DNA of 64,000 bases from VXYL01 sp965208525 (GCA_965208525.1 OZ242340.1:744001-808000); one strand, 5' to 3'; shown: positions 45,901-55,128, counted from the first letter of the stretch. Made by a program: numbers and translations. The notes: generated by a model from the sequence alone, not told the origin.

Positions 45901-46021
45901 TCGATCGACTCAACGAAAAGGACAGCGTAGCAAACTCGCCTCGCCGACGAACCCCGGAGCCTTCGCGGTCCCGAGATGCGCAGCGTTGCCCCTGCGCTCG
46001 TTAGCATGTGAACAAGGCAGG

Positions 46022-46113
46022 CCTTCGGAGGGAAGGCATTCTGCCTTCCCTGCGCGCCCTCTGGCGCGCTGACCGACCTGCAACAAGAAAGCAGAATGCC
46101 TTCCCTCTGAAGG
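46022..46113. repeat. Paired-hairpin intergenic repeat, with an inverted second half (REPIN-like)
   Basis: GGGAAGGCA-ttc-TGCCTTCCC (46030-46050) then GCGCGCC-ctct-GGCGCGC (46052-46069). In addition, the first 23 bp (46022-46044) are repeated in reverse at 46091-46113 with one mismatch, so two repeat units face each other. It lies between the IorA start and the rnfH stop. Confidence 0.7.
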
Positions 46114-46139
46114 TCCCCGCCCATCACAAGTCCGACAGG

Positions 46140-46388
46140 CTAGAGCGTGCGAGCCCGTTGCCGTCTGGCCTCCATCGGGTCGATCAACGGCGGCCGCAGA
46201 AGATCGACTCGATCGCGGTCCTTGAGCACGTGCGCTCGATCGACGACCTCGCCGAATACGCCGAGTGCCTCCCAGGTGGGGTCGAACCCGGCCGCGTCCA
46301 CGGCATCGCCAACCGTGGCGCCGGATGGCAGTTCGACGGCGCGCACTTCGATGTCGGCGCCCGTCGCGTTTGCGACCTCCACTTGCAT
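46140..46388 (-). CDS. rnfH: RnfH-family ubiquitin-like protein
   Basis: About 82 residues with the RnfH pattern: MQVEVANA at the start, ELPSGATVGDAVDAAG, GVFGEVVDRAHVLKDRDRVDLLRPPLIDPMEARRQRA. The beta-grasp fold resembles ThiS/MoaD, but the role of RnfH is not settled. I placed the start at the ATG at 46388, just after the ratA stop; an ATG at 46424 would add twelve residues and overlap ratA by 35 bases. The ratA-rnfH pair is widely conserved in Gammaproteobacteria. Confidence 0.85.
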   Translation of the reverse strand: MQVEVANATGADIEVRAVELPSGATVGDAVDAAGFDPTWEALGVFGEVVDRAHVLKDRDRVDLLRPPLIDPMEARRQRARTL

Positions 46389-46389
46389 T

Positions 46390-46827
46390 TCAAAGGGCCG
46401 TGGCGGCGCGCTGGGCGAAGGCATCGACGATGCGGTCGGCGATGCGGTCGATGAAGGGCCCTGCGGCCAGCGACATCAAACGGCTCGTGAACTCAAACGC
46501 AATGTCGAGTTCCACCTTGCACCCGCTGGCGCCGTCCTTGCCTAGGGGCGTGAACAGCCAGCAGCCGTCGAAGGCGTTGAAGGGGCCTTCCATCAAGGTC
46601 AGGCGGATCTCCCGCTCGCCTACCAGTTCGTTGCGGGTGACGATCACCTCGCGGTGACCGTGGGCGTCGATCTCGATGCGACCGGTGACTTCCTCTCGGT
46701 CGCGGTGCAGCACCTCGGAAGCGACGCACCACGGCAGGAACTCCGAGTAGCGGTCGACATCGTCCACAAGGGCGAACACCTGCCGCGTCGGATGGGGCAG
46801 CAGGGCAGACCTTCGTACTCTCCTCAC
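46390..46827 (-). CDS. ratA: RatA-family START/polyketide cyclase-like protein
   Basis: 145 residues of the SRPBCC (START-like) fold close to E. coli RatA/PasT and mitochondrial Coq10: SALLPHPTRQVFALVDDVDRYSEFLPWC, EVTGRIEIDAHG, FTSRLMSLAAGPFIDRIADRIVDAFAQRA. Coq10 relatives bind ubiquinone; E. coli RatA has been proposed to affect ribosome assembly. The start is a GTG. The gene is usually next to smpB; here a sodium symporter gene separates the two. Confidence 0.88.
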   Translation of the reverse strand: MRRVRRSALLPHPTRQVFALVDDVDRYSEFLPWCVASEVLHRDREEVTGRIEIDAHGHREVIVTRNELVGEREIRLTLMEGPFNAFDGCWLFTPLGKDGASGCKVELDIAFEFTSRLMSLAAGPFIDRIADRIVDAFAQRAATAL

Positions 46828-46984
46828 CGTCCTGCAACATCCATGCCGGCGAACGAGGCTAGGCGAGCGCCGCCAAACCCCTCGCTACGCTCGGGGTCTG
46901 GCCCCAGCCCCCACCTCCCAATGACCTTACGTCGTAGAAACGACGCTATCGCGCCATTTCCACGGCGCAAGCTCCTAGGCTCGG

Positions 46985-48352
46985 TCACGCCAGGAACGTC
47001 GTGTAAACGAACACCGTCAGGACGCCAATCGGCGCAACCACCCGCCCCAGCACCAGCCACAGCCTCCACTTGAAGCCCGAGGAGAAGCCAAGCTGCTCGG
47101 TGACAATTTCCTTCGGCAGCACCCAGGCCGCGAAGACGACAATGAGGAAGCCGCCGATCGGCAGCATCCACACCTGCGTCACATAGTCCACGAAGTCGAA
47201 GAAGGTGCGCTCGCCGACGATGTGAACGTCCGACCACAGGTTGAACGAGAGCACGCTGCCGATGCCCAGAAACCAGCAGATGGCACCGAGGGCTGTTGCC
47301 ACCCGCGCGCGCGTGACGTGGAACTGCTCGACCATCCACGCCAGCGCCGGCTCGATGATGGAGATGGCGGAGGTGATGGCGGCGAAGCTGATGAGAACAA
47401 AGAACAGCGTGCCGATGAAGGCACCGAGGGGCAGGTTGCCGAAGGCGATGGGCAAGGTGACGAAGAGGAGGCCCGGTCCCGCTCCGGCTTCGAGGCCGGG
47501 ATTGGCGAATACGATGGGGAAGATCGCAAGCCCAGCGGCCAGCGCTACCACGGTATCGACGCTGGCGATGGTGAGCACCGTGCCGGGGATCGAAACATTG
47601 CCCGGCACATAGGCACCGTAGGCCATGATCGCCCCCATGCCGACGCTGAGGGTGAAGAAGGCATGCCCCATCGCCTCCTGCACGCCGGCGACGGTGAGCG
47701 CTCCGAAATCGAAGCCGAACAGGAATCCGAAGCCGGCGGCGAAGTCGCCCACCACCATGGCGTAGCCCACCAGCAACAGGATCAGCACGAACAGCACGGG
47801 CATGAACCAGCGAATGGCGAACTCCAAGCCTCGGTTGACGCCCCGGGCGACGATGGCGACCGTGCCGGCCATGAACACCGTGTGCCAGAACAGCATCGTC
47901 CATGGGCTCGCGAGGAAATCGTCGAAGACGCCGGACACGTCGGCGCTGCTCGCTCCGGTGAAGGTGCCGGAACCGGCCTGGAAGATGTAGTGCAGCGCCC
48001 ATCCGGCGATCACGGCATAGAACGAGAGGATGAGGAAGCCGCCGAGCACGCCCAACCAGCCTATTAGAATCCAGCCCTGCGACGCATCGCTTCGCCGCAC
48101 CAGCGCCCGCAAGGTGTTGATGGGGCTTTGCCGTCCTGCGCGGCCGAGCAACACTTCCGCGGCCATGATCGGCACGCCGATGGCGGCGATGCAAAGCAGA
48201 TACACCACGACGAACGCACCGCCGCCGTTCTCGCCAGCGATGTAAGGGAACTTCCAGATGTTGCCAAGGCCCACCGCCGACCCGGCCGCGGCCAGGATGA
48301 ACATGAGCCGACTCGACCAAAGGTTCGGCTGCGAAGCGTCGTTGTCAGCCAT
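46985..48352 (-). CDS. Sodium-dependent (NSS/SNF family) amino acid transporter
   Basis: 455 residues with about eleven membrane spans, a bacterial LeuT-like symporter. The N-terminal signature WSSRLMFILAAAGSAVGLGNIWKFPYIAGENGGGAFVVVYLL contains the sodium and substrate contact residues of TM1. Later blocks YGAYVPGN and FAAITSAISIIEP are also typical. The substrate is probably an amino acid or related amine. It is oriented like ratA but separated by 157 bases of GC-rich sequence. Confidence 0.92.
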   Translation of the reverse strand: MADNDASQPNLWSSRLMFILAAAGSAVGLGNIWKFPYIAGENGGGAFVVVYLLCIAAIGVPIMAAEVLLGRAGRQSPINTLRALVRRSDASQGWILIGWLGVLGGFLILSFYAVIAGWALHYIFQAGSGTFTGASSADVSGVFDDFLASPWTMLFWHTVFMAGTVAIVARGVNRGLEFAIRWFMPVLFVLILLLVGYAMVVGDFAAGFGFLFGFDFGALTVAGVQEAMGHAFFTLSVGMGAIMAYGAYVPGNVSIPGTVLTIASVDTVVALAAGLAIFPIVFANPGLEAGAGPGLLFVTLPIAFGNLPLGAFIGTLFFVLISFAAITSAISIIEPALAWMVEQFHVTRARVATALGAICWFLGIGSVLSFNLWSDVHIVGERTFFDFVDYVTQVWMLPIGGFLIVVFAAWVLPKEIVTEQLGFSSGFKWRLWLVLGRVVAPIGVLTVFVYTTFLA

Positions 48353-48463
48353 CGTTCCTCCCTTCGAGCAGGCGCGCTAAACGGGCGCGTTGGCAGTTCG
48401 CTAGCGCGAACTGCTGGCCTTCGTGGCGTCATTGTAAGCGCGCTTCTGGATTCTGGGCCTTGG

Positions 48464-48500
48464 GGGAGGGCATCTTGCCCTCCCACGCGCCGCAAGGCGC
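48464..48500. repeat. Paired-hairpin intergenic repeat copy near smpB
   Basis: GGGAGGGCA-tct-TGCCCTCCC (48464-48484) and GCGCC-gcaa-GGCGC (48487-48500), between the divergent NSS and smpB genes. Confidence 0.7.
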
Positions 48501-48591
48501 ATTTCAAAGGGCCAGGCTTTGCGACGAGGTGCGCGTTTCGCTTGGCGCCGCTACGATTGGCGTCCTGCCCTTGGTGGCGAGCATGCAGAAA

Positions 48592-49071
48592 ATGGCCAAG
48601 AAGGCGAACACGGGCAACGGCACCATCGCGCTCAACCGGCGCGCGCGGTTCGACTACCAACTCGAAGAACGCTTCGAGGCCGGCCTCGTGCTCGAAGGCT
48701 GGGAGGTGCGGAGCATCCGCGCCGGCGGAGCCCAGCTCACCGACAGCTATGTACTGGTGCGCGAGGGCGAAGCGTGGCTCTTGGGGGCTCATATCGCCCC
48801 GCTCACGAGCGCCTCCACCCACGTGGAGCCCGACCCCATCCGCACCCGCAAGCTGCTCCTGCACGAACGCGAAATCTCCCGCATCTTCAACGCCACCCAG
48901 GCCAAGGGCTTCACATGCGTCGCCACCGCCATGTATTGGAAGGGCCAGCGCGTGAAGTGCGAGGTGGCGCTCGGCAAGGGCAAGGAGCAGCGCGACAAGC
49001 GCGCCACGGTGAAGGACCGGGAGTGGCGCCGAGAGCAGGAGCGGGTGCTGAAGCAGTCAGTCAACGACTGA
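48592..49071 (+). CDS. smpB: SsrA-binding protein SmpB
   Basis: About 159 residues. SmpB binds tmRNA and delivers it to stalled ribosomes. Family blocks are ALNRRARFDYQLEERFEAGLVLEGWEVRSIRAGGAQLTDSYV, AHIAPL, RKLLLHEREISRI, CVATAMYWKGQRVKCEVALGKGKEQRDKRATVKDREWRREQERVLKQ. The ATG at 48592 (MAKKANTGNG) fits the family start; an ATG three codons earlier is possible. No tmRNA gene was recognised in the window. Confidence 0.95.
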   Translation: MAKKANTGNGTIALNRRARFDYQLEERFEAGLVLEGWEVRSIRAGGAQLTDSYVLVREGEAWLLGAHIAPLTSASTHVEPDPIRTRKLLLHEREISRIFNATQAKGFTCVATAMYWKGQRVKCEVALGKGKEQRDKRATVKDREWRREQERVLKQSVND

Positions 49072-49151
49072 CGCCGGAGCCTGTCCTTGGGACGCCGTCT
49101 CCTCGGAAGCGCCTCCCTTGGCGGATGGCGTCCCTCGGAGCGGGCCTTTGA

Positions 49152-49191
49152 GGGAAGGCATCCTGCGTTCCCTGTGCGCCGAAGGGCGCAC
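49152..49191. repeat. Paired-hairpin intergenic repeat copy downstream of smpB
   Basis: GGGAAGGCA-tcc-TGCGTTCCC (49152-49172, one mismatch) and GTGCGCC-gaag-GGCGCAC (49174-49191). The rest of the 297 bp between smpB and the aminotransferase gene shows only weak GGC-rich relatives of the same repeat. Confidence 0.65.
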
Positions 49192-49368
49192 CGATAGAGT
49201 TGCCAAAAGGAAGCGCCTATCGGGACATAGGAAGGCTTCAATTCCTCCCTCCCAGAGGCCAGGGCGCAAAGTCCGACCGACTGCCATCCCCATGGGCGTT
49301 CCGGTCCAGCCTGCTATGCTGCCGCCCGACCCCAAAGCCCCCTACAAGACCAGCGAAAAGCTACCCCC

Positions 49369-50568
49369 ATGGTGAGGCACGTAATCGAAACCCTCGAGCA
49401 GAACGGCATCACCAAGGTGGCGTTCTCGCGCTTGGGCGACCCTGCGGTCATCGCCCTGTGGTTCGGCGAAGGCGACACCGTCACCCCGTCCTTCATCCGC
49501 GAAGCAGCCAAGGCGGCCCTCGACGACGGCCAGACCTTCTACACCCACACCCGCGGCCTGCAATCCCTGCGCGACGCCATCAAGCGCTATCTCGACAATC
49601 TCTACGGCCTCGACATCAACCCCGACCGCATCACCGTGCCGGGCTCCGCCATGATGGGCGTAACCATCGCCGCCCAGACCGCGGTGACGAGCGGCGACCG
49701 CGCCCTCATCGTCAGCCCACACTGGCCCAACATCGAGATCACCTACCGAGTGGCCGGCGCCGAAATCGACACCGTGCGCCAACGCGAAACCGAGTCCGGC
49801 TGGCGTCTCGACGTGTCCGAAATCATCGCCGCGGTCCGCCCCGAGACCCGCTCCATCTTCGTCAACACCCCCTGCAACCCCACGGGATGGGTGATGCACC
49901 GGGACGACCAAAGAGAGCTCCTCGCCTTCTGCCGCGAACGAGACATCCTCCTCATCGCCGACGAGGTGTATCACCGCACCTTCTTCGACGGCGAACACGC
50001 CCCATCCTTCCTGCAAGTGGCACGCGAAGACGACCCGTTGGTCGTCGTGAACGGCTTCTCCAAGGCCTGGGCCATGACCGGCTGGCGCCTAGGCTGGGTC
50101 GTTACCCCACCCCACCTCGCCATCGCCTGGACAGCGCTATCGGAATGCTTCAACACCGGCGCCACCGTCTTTGCCCAAGCCGGCGGCATAGCCGCTCTCG
50201 AAGGCGGCGAAGAAACCGTGGCAACCCTGCGAGAGCAATACCGCAAAGGCCGCAGCATCGTCGAGCAACATCTAACCGACCACCCGTTGATTGACCTGCG
50301 CATGCCAGAAGGTGCCTTCTACGCCTTCCCGAAAGTGAAAGGCGTGCAGGACAGCCTAGCCTTCGTCCAGGGCGTCCTCGCCGAAGAAGACGTGGGCTTG
50401 GCCCCCGGCTATGCCTTCGGCCCCAACAACGACGCCCACATCCGCCTCTGCTACGCCCAGTCCCACGAGCGGTTGGAAGAAGGCCTGCGCCGACTCATCC
50501 GCTACATAGAACGCCACGCCAACGCGTTGGACCATGTCGATAGGCGAGCGACATCCCATTCCTCTTGA
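49369..50568 (+). CDS. Class I/II PLP-dependent aminotransferase
   Basis: 399 residues of the aspartate aminotransferase fold. Landmarks: VNTPCNPTGWVMHRDD, DEVYHRTFFDG, the PLP-binding lysine in GFSKAWAMTGWRLGW, and the substrate carboxylate-binding arginine in DAHIRLCYAQS near residue 365. The substrate cannot be assigned. It stands apart from obvious pathway partners; the HIT gene follows after 61 bases. Confidence 0.9.
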   Translation: MVRHVIETLEQNGITKVAFSRLGDPAVIALWFGEGDTVTPSFIREAAKAALDDGQTFYTHTRGLQSLRDAIKRYLDNLYGLDINPDRITVPGSAMMGVTIAAQTAVTSGDRALIVSPHWPNIEITYRVAGAEIDTVRQRETESGWRLDVSEIIAAVRPETRSIFVNTPCNPTGWVMHRDDQRELLAFCRERDILLIADEVYHRTFFDGEHAPSFLQVAREDDPLVVVNGFSKAWAMTGWRLGWVVTPPHLAIAWTALSECFNTGATVFAQAGGIAALEGGEETVATLREQYRKGRSIVEQHLTDHPLIDLRMPEGAFYAFPKVKGVQDSLAFVQGVLAEEDVGLAPGYAFGPNNDAHIRLCYAQSHERLEEGLRRLIRYIERHANALDHVDRRATSHSS

Positions 50569-50629
50569 GTGCGGTCGTCTTGTGGGGGTCAAAGGGTAGA
50601 GTCGGGGACCGCGACCGTACGAAAGGACC

Positions 50630-51082
50630 ATGGCAACCTTGTTGACCGGCTCCGACCCAACATGCCCGTTCTGCCAGAACCTGGCCGGCACTCGGCAATG
50701 TGCGTCTGTGAGTCGACTTGATGGCGTGAGCTCGTTCGTCAATCCCCGGCAGTACCGACCAGGCGCCACACTGGTGATTCCAAATCGGCATGTCGCAACG
50801 GTTTTCGACATGACAGCGGAGGAATGGGCCGCCGTCTGGGTGCATGCCCAGCAGGTGGCGGTAGCGGCATGCGCGGCGTTTGGTGCCGAGGGTGTCAACG
50901 TCTTCCAGAACAACGGCAAGAGCGCAGGGCAGACGGTCTCTCACGTGCATGTCCATGTCGTGCCGAGGCCGGCCGGCGACGAAGGTTTCGCAATCTTCGG
51001 CGAGGCGTACTTCGGGAAGACGCCCATCGAGGAACGTTACGCTGTCGCCGAGCGTATCCGGAAGCACCTGCCGAAACCTTGA
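50630..51082 (+). CDS. HIT-family nucleotide hydrolase
   Basis: 150 residues. The histidine triad is SHVHVHVVPR near the C-terminus, with the upstream NVFQNNGKSAGQ block. An N-terminal CPFC suggests a structural zinc site with a later residue. HIT proteins hydrolyse adenosine phosphoramidates or dinucleoside polyphosphates. Cellular role not assigned. Confidence 0.88.
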   Translation: MATLLTGSDPTCPFCQNLAGTRQCASVSRLDGVSSFVNPRQYRPGATLVIPNRHVATVFDMTAEEWAAVWVHAQQVAVAACAAFGAEGVNVFQNNGKSAGQTVSHVHVHVVPRPAGDEGFAIFGEAYFGKTPIEERYAVAERIRKHLPKP

Positions 51083-51210
51083 TCACTGCCGGAGCGCTTT
51101 AGCACGCTCGAGCCTGGTCGCAATGGTCGAAACGCGGGTTTCTGGCCTTGACAGTGGCGCGCCTGCAGATCGACCATTGTCACTCAAGACCTGCGGGTGG
51201 CCGAGCAAGA

Positions 51211-51516
51211 GTGAAGATACGACCCGCCACCGTGGACCGTGCCGGCGTCATCGCATTGTGGGAGACCGTCTTCCCAGACGATCCGCCTCACAACGCCCCG
51301 CAGAAGGTCTTCGATGCGAAGCTAGCCGTGCAGGACAACATGCTGCTCGTGGCAGTCGACGCGGATGTCGTGGTCGGCACCACGATGGCGGGTTACGACG
51401 GCCACCGTGGTTGGCTGCACAAGGTGGCGGTCTTGCCGCAGCACCGGCGCCGAGGCCTCGCCACTGCCCTCGTCCGTCGCGCGATCGATGCGTTGCAGTC
51501 TCAGCTAAGTATGTGA
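51211..51516 (+). pseudogene. GNAT acetyltransferase truncated at the island boundary
   Basis: About 101 residues from a GTG at 51211 (MKIRPATVDRAGVIALWE). The N-terminal GNAT strands and the acetyl-CoA-binding RRRGLATALVRRA are present. The family usually continues for another 40-50 residues to a final strand with a conserved FYxxLGF-like motif; here the frame ends after AIDALQSQLSM. The sequence turns AT-richer at this point and an integrase gene starts 170 bases on, so an insertion probably removed the 3' end. The missing part is not seen in the window. Confidence 0.65.
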
Positions 51517-51520
51517 ATAG

Positions 51521-51541
51521 TGGTGGAGGCGGCGTCCACCA
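51521..51541. terminator. Small hairpin just after the truncated GNAT gene
   Basis: TGGTGGA-ggcggcg-TCCACCA, a perfect 7 bp stem without a T-run. It may be a weak terminator or part of the attachment region of the integrated element. Confidence 0.3.
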
Positions 51542-51628
51542 TACCACAGGTTCCCCTCTGATCTCCACGTACCCAGAAAGCGGATTAACACCATGATAAA
51601 TAATACAATAGTCGTGTCACGGAAAGCC

Positions 51629-51657
51629 TTGACAGATCTCCCAACATCTCGGAAAAT
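51629..51657 (+). promoter_or_regulatory. Promoter candidate for the integrase gene
   Basis: A perfect TTGACA (51629-51634) and GAAAAT (51652-51657) with 17 bases between. It lies in AT-rich sequence 33 bases before the chosen TTG start. Confidence 0.5.
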
Positions 51658-51689
51658 TGCTCCAATTCGGGTACGAGTTGGGGTATGAA

Positions 51690-52844
51690 TTGGCGAGACT
51701 TACGGTGCGACGAGTGGAGACTGCCAAAGGGCCGGCCAAGCTCACCGACGAGCACGGACTGTACCTGAGAGTGTCTCCAAGGGGCGCAAAATCTTGGATT
51801 CAGCGCCTCAACATCCAGGGCAGCCGCACGGACAACAGCATTGGTCGATATCCGGCAATGACACTGGCGGAGGCACGATCAGTCGCCTTTGAACGCTGGA
51901 AGGTCGCGCTCGGAGGCGGGGATCCGCGAGTAGTAGGCGGCAATCCGGCGGGGCCGACGTTTCGCGAGGCAGCCGAAGCGGTGATCGCGATGCACGAGCC
52001 TACCTGGCGTGGCCCGAAGTCCTTGCAGGTTTGGACGTCGAGCCTCGATACGTACGTCCATCCGCTGATCGGCGATACGCCGGTCGCCGATGTAACGCCC
52101 GGTCATGTAATGTCGGTGCTTCTCCCAATCTGGAGCGACAAGCGGGAGACGGCACGTCGCGTGAAGCAGCGTATCTCCGCAATCTGCCGTTGGGCGATCG
52201 CCCAGGGCCATCGAATCGACGATCCGGCCGGCATCTTGATCGACGCAGCCCTGCCGCGGGGAGAGGTCAAGGTTCAGCACCTCGCCGCGCTTCCGTACGG
52301 TGAAGTGGCGGAGTGCCTGGCGACGGTCAAGGCAAGCCGGGGTGCAAGCGCATCCTGCAAGCTGGCGCTGGAGTTCCTGATTCTCACGGCGGCGCGGTCG
52401 GGGGAGGTCCGCAAGGCCAACTGGGACGAGATCGATGTCAGCGGCGCTGTGTGGACTCTGCCTGCTGAACGCATGAAGGCCAATCGCGAGCACCGGGTGC
52501 CGCTCTCGTCGCGCGCGGTGGCAGTACTTGAGGAAGCCGCCGAGTTGGCCGATGGCGGAGGGCTGGTGTTTCCGGGCATGCGGCCCGGCCGACCGCTGAG
52601 CGAGAACACGCATTCGAAGCTGCTCCGTGAACTCGGTTTCGCCACCGTCACGCACGGGTTTCGGTCGAGCTTCCGGGACTGGGCGGCAGAGCAGACGAAC
52701 GCGCCGCACGCTGTGATGGAGGCAGCGCTGGCTCACACCATAAGAAACAAAGTGGAGGCCGCCTACGCACGCAGCGACCTATTCGAAAAGCGGAGGAAGC
52801 TGATGGAGGCCTGGGCGCAGTATTTGGCCGCAGCAGCGCGGTGA
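51690..52844 (+). CDS. Tyrosine integrase with DUF4102 arm-binding domain (island integrase)
   Basis: 384 residues from a TTG at 51690 (MARLTVRRVETAK), with GGGG six bases upstream; the frame is open to 51657. Domains: DUF4102-type arm-binding (about 1-80), core-binding (about 85-180), catalytic (about 195-375) with R236, K263, H322-x-x-R325, H349 and Y359, all present. This type normally integrates islands or prophages at tRNA or other short targets. No tRNA is adjacent; the interrupted GNAT gene suggests the target was within or near it. A 12 bp near-repeat (GGGTACGAGTTG/GGGTATGAATTG, 51669-51692) overlaps the start and could be an integrase-binding site. Confidence 0.9.
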   Translation: MARLTVRRVETAKGPAKLTDEHGLYLRVSPRGAKSWIQRLNIQGSRTDNSIGRYPAMTLAEARSVAFERWKVALGGGDPRVVGGNPAGPTFREAAEAVIAMHEPTWRGPKSLQVWTSSLDTYVHPLIGDTPVADVTPGHVMSVLLPIWSDKRETARRVKQRISAICRWAIAQGHRIDDPAGILIDAALPRGEVKVQHLAALPYGEVAECLATVKASRGASASCKLALEFLILTAARSGEVRKANWDEIDVSGAVWTLPAERMKANREHRVPLSSRAVAVLEEAAELADGGGLVFPGMRPGRPLSENTHSKLLRELGFATVTHGFRSSFRDWAAEQTNAPHAVMEAALAHTIRNKVEAAYARSDLFEKRRKLMEAWAQYLAAAAR

Positions 52845-53224
52845 ACGAATAGGAACGGCGACGGCTTGTGCACTCACCGGCCATGCCGTGCTGCGGGCGT
52901 TGGACCGAAGTCCTCTTGTTTGTGTACAGTTTCGTGCCGCTCGCAGTGGGGGGAAGCAATGCGTTAGCCGGGCTCCAGTGACCGGCCACCGGAGTTCGCT
53001 ATGAGCCGCGATCAAGGATGCCGCCCGATCCGGGCGGCGACCCGCGCGGTGGACGTCCGAGCGTATCATGGTCCGCGTTGGCGATCGACGTGCGGCTCGT
53101 GTACAAGGACGGCTCGACCGGAGCGCGGCTATGCGAAGTCGCACCCGATCAGGCAACGACGCCTGCTCAACGGTCCGTAAGGGTCGTTGGCGACGGGAAA
53201 GGTGTCGTCACAAGGAGGCAAACG
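52845..53224. other. 380 bp region between integrase and GmrSD-like gene, no supported gene
   Basis: A forward frame is open from 53018 into the downstream gene, but its first 69 codons read as low-information Arg/Gly-rich sequence without a ribosome-binding site. The downstream ATG at 53225 has a perfect one. A short stretch near 52910-52935 (TTGTTTGTGTACAG) is AT-richer and might hold a promoter; nothing firmer is seen. Confidence 0.5.
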
Positions 53225-55024
53225 ATGGAAACTGGGATTCTAGGGCCCAAGGATCTATTCCAGAAAGATGTGCGGTATACAGTTCCCGCGTTCCAGCGGC
53301 GGTACGTGTGGACGCAGGACGAACAGTGGGAACCGCTTTGGGAGGATGTGCGGAACATCGCGGAAGACTACCTAGAGCAGCTCGAAGCATCGCACGGCGA
53401 CGAGGTGAAGGCGGAACAGAACACCGCACGGCACTTTTTGGGCGCGGTCGTGATCCAGCAGGTCAGTACGGCGACGAAAGACCTGGAGCAACGGGAAGTC
53501 ATAGACGGTCAGCAGAGACTGACGACATTGCAGCTCCTGCTGGATGCGGTTCAGTACGTCTTCGAAACACACTGCCTGAAGTCCGTGGCGAGGCGGCTCT
53601 CCAGGCTCGTCGCCAACGAGGAGGATTTGGTTGCGGACAAAGACCACGTCTTCAAGCTCTGGCCGACAAGGGGTGACCGGGAAGCGTTCAGGCACGCCAT
53701 GCACAACGGGTTGGCGACGGACAGCTACGAGTCGTCCAGCATTGTCCAGGCTCACGAGTACTTTCAGCTTCAGGTGCGCCAATGGCTGGAGCTAGATGGG
53801 CATCCGGTTTCGACCCGTGCGGAAGCGCTAGAGGCTGCGGTGACCGGGATGCTCCAGATGGTCGTGATTGACCTTGATGTCCAAGACAACCCGCATCTCA
53901 TCTTCGAGACCCTGAATGCGCGCGGGACTCCGTTGCTGGAGTCGGACCTCGTCAAGAACTTCGTGACATCGGAAGCCCTTCAAAGCGGCAAGGACGATGT
54001 GTGGGGCAATCTCGACGACGATTGGTGGCGACAGGACTTCAGGCAAGGGCGCCTGCTCCGGCCGCGCATCGATGCCTTACTTGACTATTGGTTAGAGATG
54101 CGGACATCAGACGAGGTATCCGCCGGTAGAGTGTTCAACGCGTTCCGAGGAGTCGCAGCCGGCCAGCACATCGTCGACATCATGTCGCAACTGCGAGGTG
54201 ATTTGTCGAACTATCGTCGTTATGAGGAAGGACAACGGCATGCTGCTGAGGACATGTTCCACTATCGCGCTGGTGTTATGCAGATGGGGGCGTTTACCCC
54301 CGCGCTTCTCGCGATCTTGTCCAAGTCGGAAAAAGCCCGGCTTGGTGCCTTCAGGGCGTTGGAGAGTTTCCTTGTCCGGCGAATGGCGTGTCGGAACACT
54401 ACCAAGGACTACAACCGGCTGGCGCTCGAGCTTGTTCGCGAACTGAACAACAGTGGGCGGGACGATGCGGATTCGATTGTAATCGAGTTTCTGCGTGGTC
54501 AAACGGCTGACTCCAGACGATGGCCGACGGATAGAAATCTGGCGGAAGCTCTGAGCTCTTTGCCCCTCTATCGATTGCTGACTAGGGGCAGACTAAGGCT
54601 GATTCTTGAGGGCATTGAAGCGCAGTATCGAGAAACGGCATTGTCGGAACAGACAGACGTCCCGAAGAACCTCACTATAGAACACGTACTCCCACAGAGC
54701 TGGGAGACGCACTGGCCGCTGGCGAACAGTGTCGACGACGTAGAGGACGAGCGTCAAAGACGAAACACGTTAGTTCACACCATCGGTAATTTGACGTTGG
54801 TTACCGGTCGGCTCAACGCGGCAGCATCCAACGGACCATGGCGGCGAAAGCGAGAAGCCCTCGAAGAGCACAGTGTGCTTATGTTGAACAGAGTACTGCT
54901 GGCAGAATCGAAGGACGTGGTTTGGGATGAGGAGGTCATCCTCGATCGTAGCAGGCGGATGGCCGCCCAAGTCGCTGCCGTATGGCCGGGGCCAGACTCG
55001 GCGGCTTGGACGGAAGGCGGCTAA
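53225..55024 (+). CDS. DUF262/DUF1524 protein, GmrSD-like modification-dependent nuclease
   Basis: 599 residues with AAGGAGG six bases before the ATG. N-terminal DUF262 (ParB/Srx-like nucleotide-hydrolysing) domain with the hallmark VIDGQQRLTTL (D94-R98) and the later NPHLIFETLNARGTPL. C-terminal DUF1524 HNH nuclease with LTIEHVLPQSW (H487) and HTIGNLTLVTGRLNAAASN. This is the single-chain arrangement of GmrSD, which cuts phage DNA carrying modified cytosines; several related proteins (including BrxU) act in phage defence. It lies upstream of a helicase and methyltransferase pair in the same island, on the same strand, 104 bases away. Confidence 0.88.
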   Translation: METGILGPKDLFQKDVRYTVPAFQRRYVWTQDEQWEPLWEDVRNIAEDYLEQLEASHGDEVKAEQNTARHFLGAVVIQQVSTATKDLEQREVIDGQQRLTTLQLLLDAVQYVFETHCLKSVARRLSRLVANEEDLVADKDHVFKLWPTRGDREAFRHAMHNGLATDSYESSSIVQAHEYFQLQVRQWLELDGHPVSTRAEALEAAVTGMLQMVVIDLDVQDNPHLIFETLNARGTPLLESDLVKNFVTSEALQSGKDDVWGNLDDDWWRQDFRQGRLLRPRIDALLDYWLEMRTSDEVSAGRVFNAFRGVAAGQHIVDIMSQLRGDLSNYRRYEEGQRHAAEDMFHYRAGVMQMGAFTPALLAILSKSEKARLGAFRALESFLVRRMACRNTTKDYNRLALELVRELNNSGRDDADSIVIEFLRGQTADSRRWPTDRNLAEALSSLPLYRLLTRGRLRLILEGIEAQYRETALSEQTDVPKNLTIEHVLPQSWETHWPLANSVDDVEDERQRRNTLVHTIGNLTLVTGRLNAAASNGPWRRKREALEEHSVLMLNRVLLAESKDVVWDEEVILDRSRRMAAQVAAVWPGPDSAAWTEGG

Positions 55025-55128
55025 TCTCGGCCGCGCAGATACAGTTCTCACGGGGTGCCCGCTTGTTCGAACCGGCACGCCTTCGACATGAGGCGTAGGG
55101 ATCCCCGGGACAGAAGAAGGGCACTCAC

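Noticed and set aside
51521..51541. TCCACCA as a possible tmRNA or tRNA 3' end near the integrase
   Set aside because: No acceptor stem partner, T-loop or tag peptide precedes it. The match is part of a small perfect hairpin.
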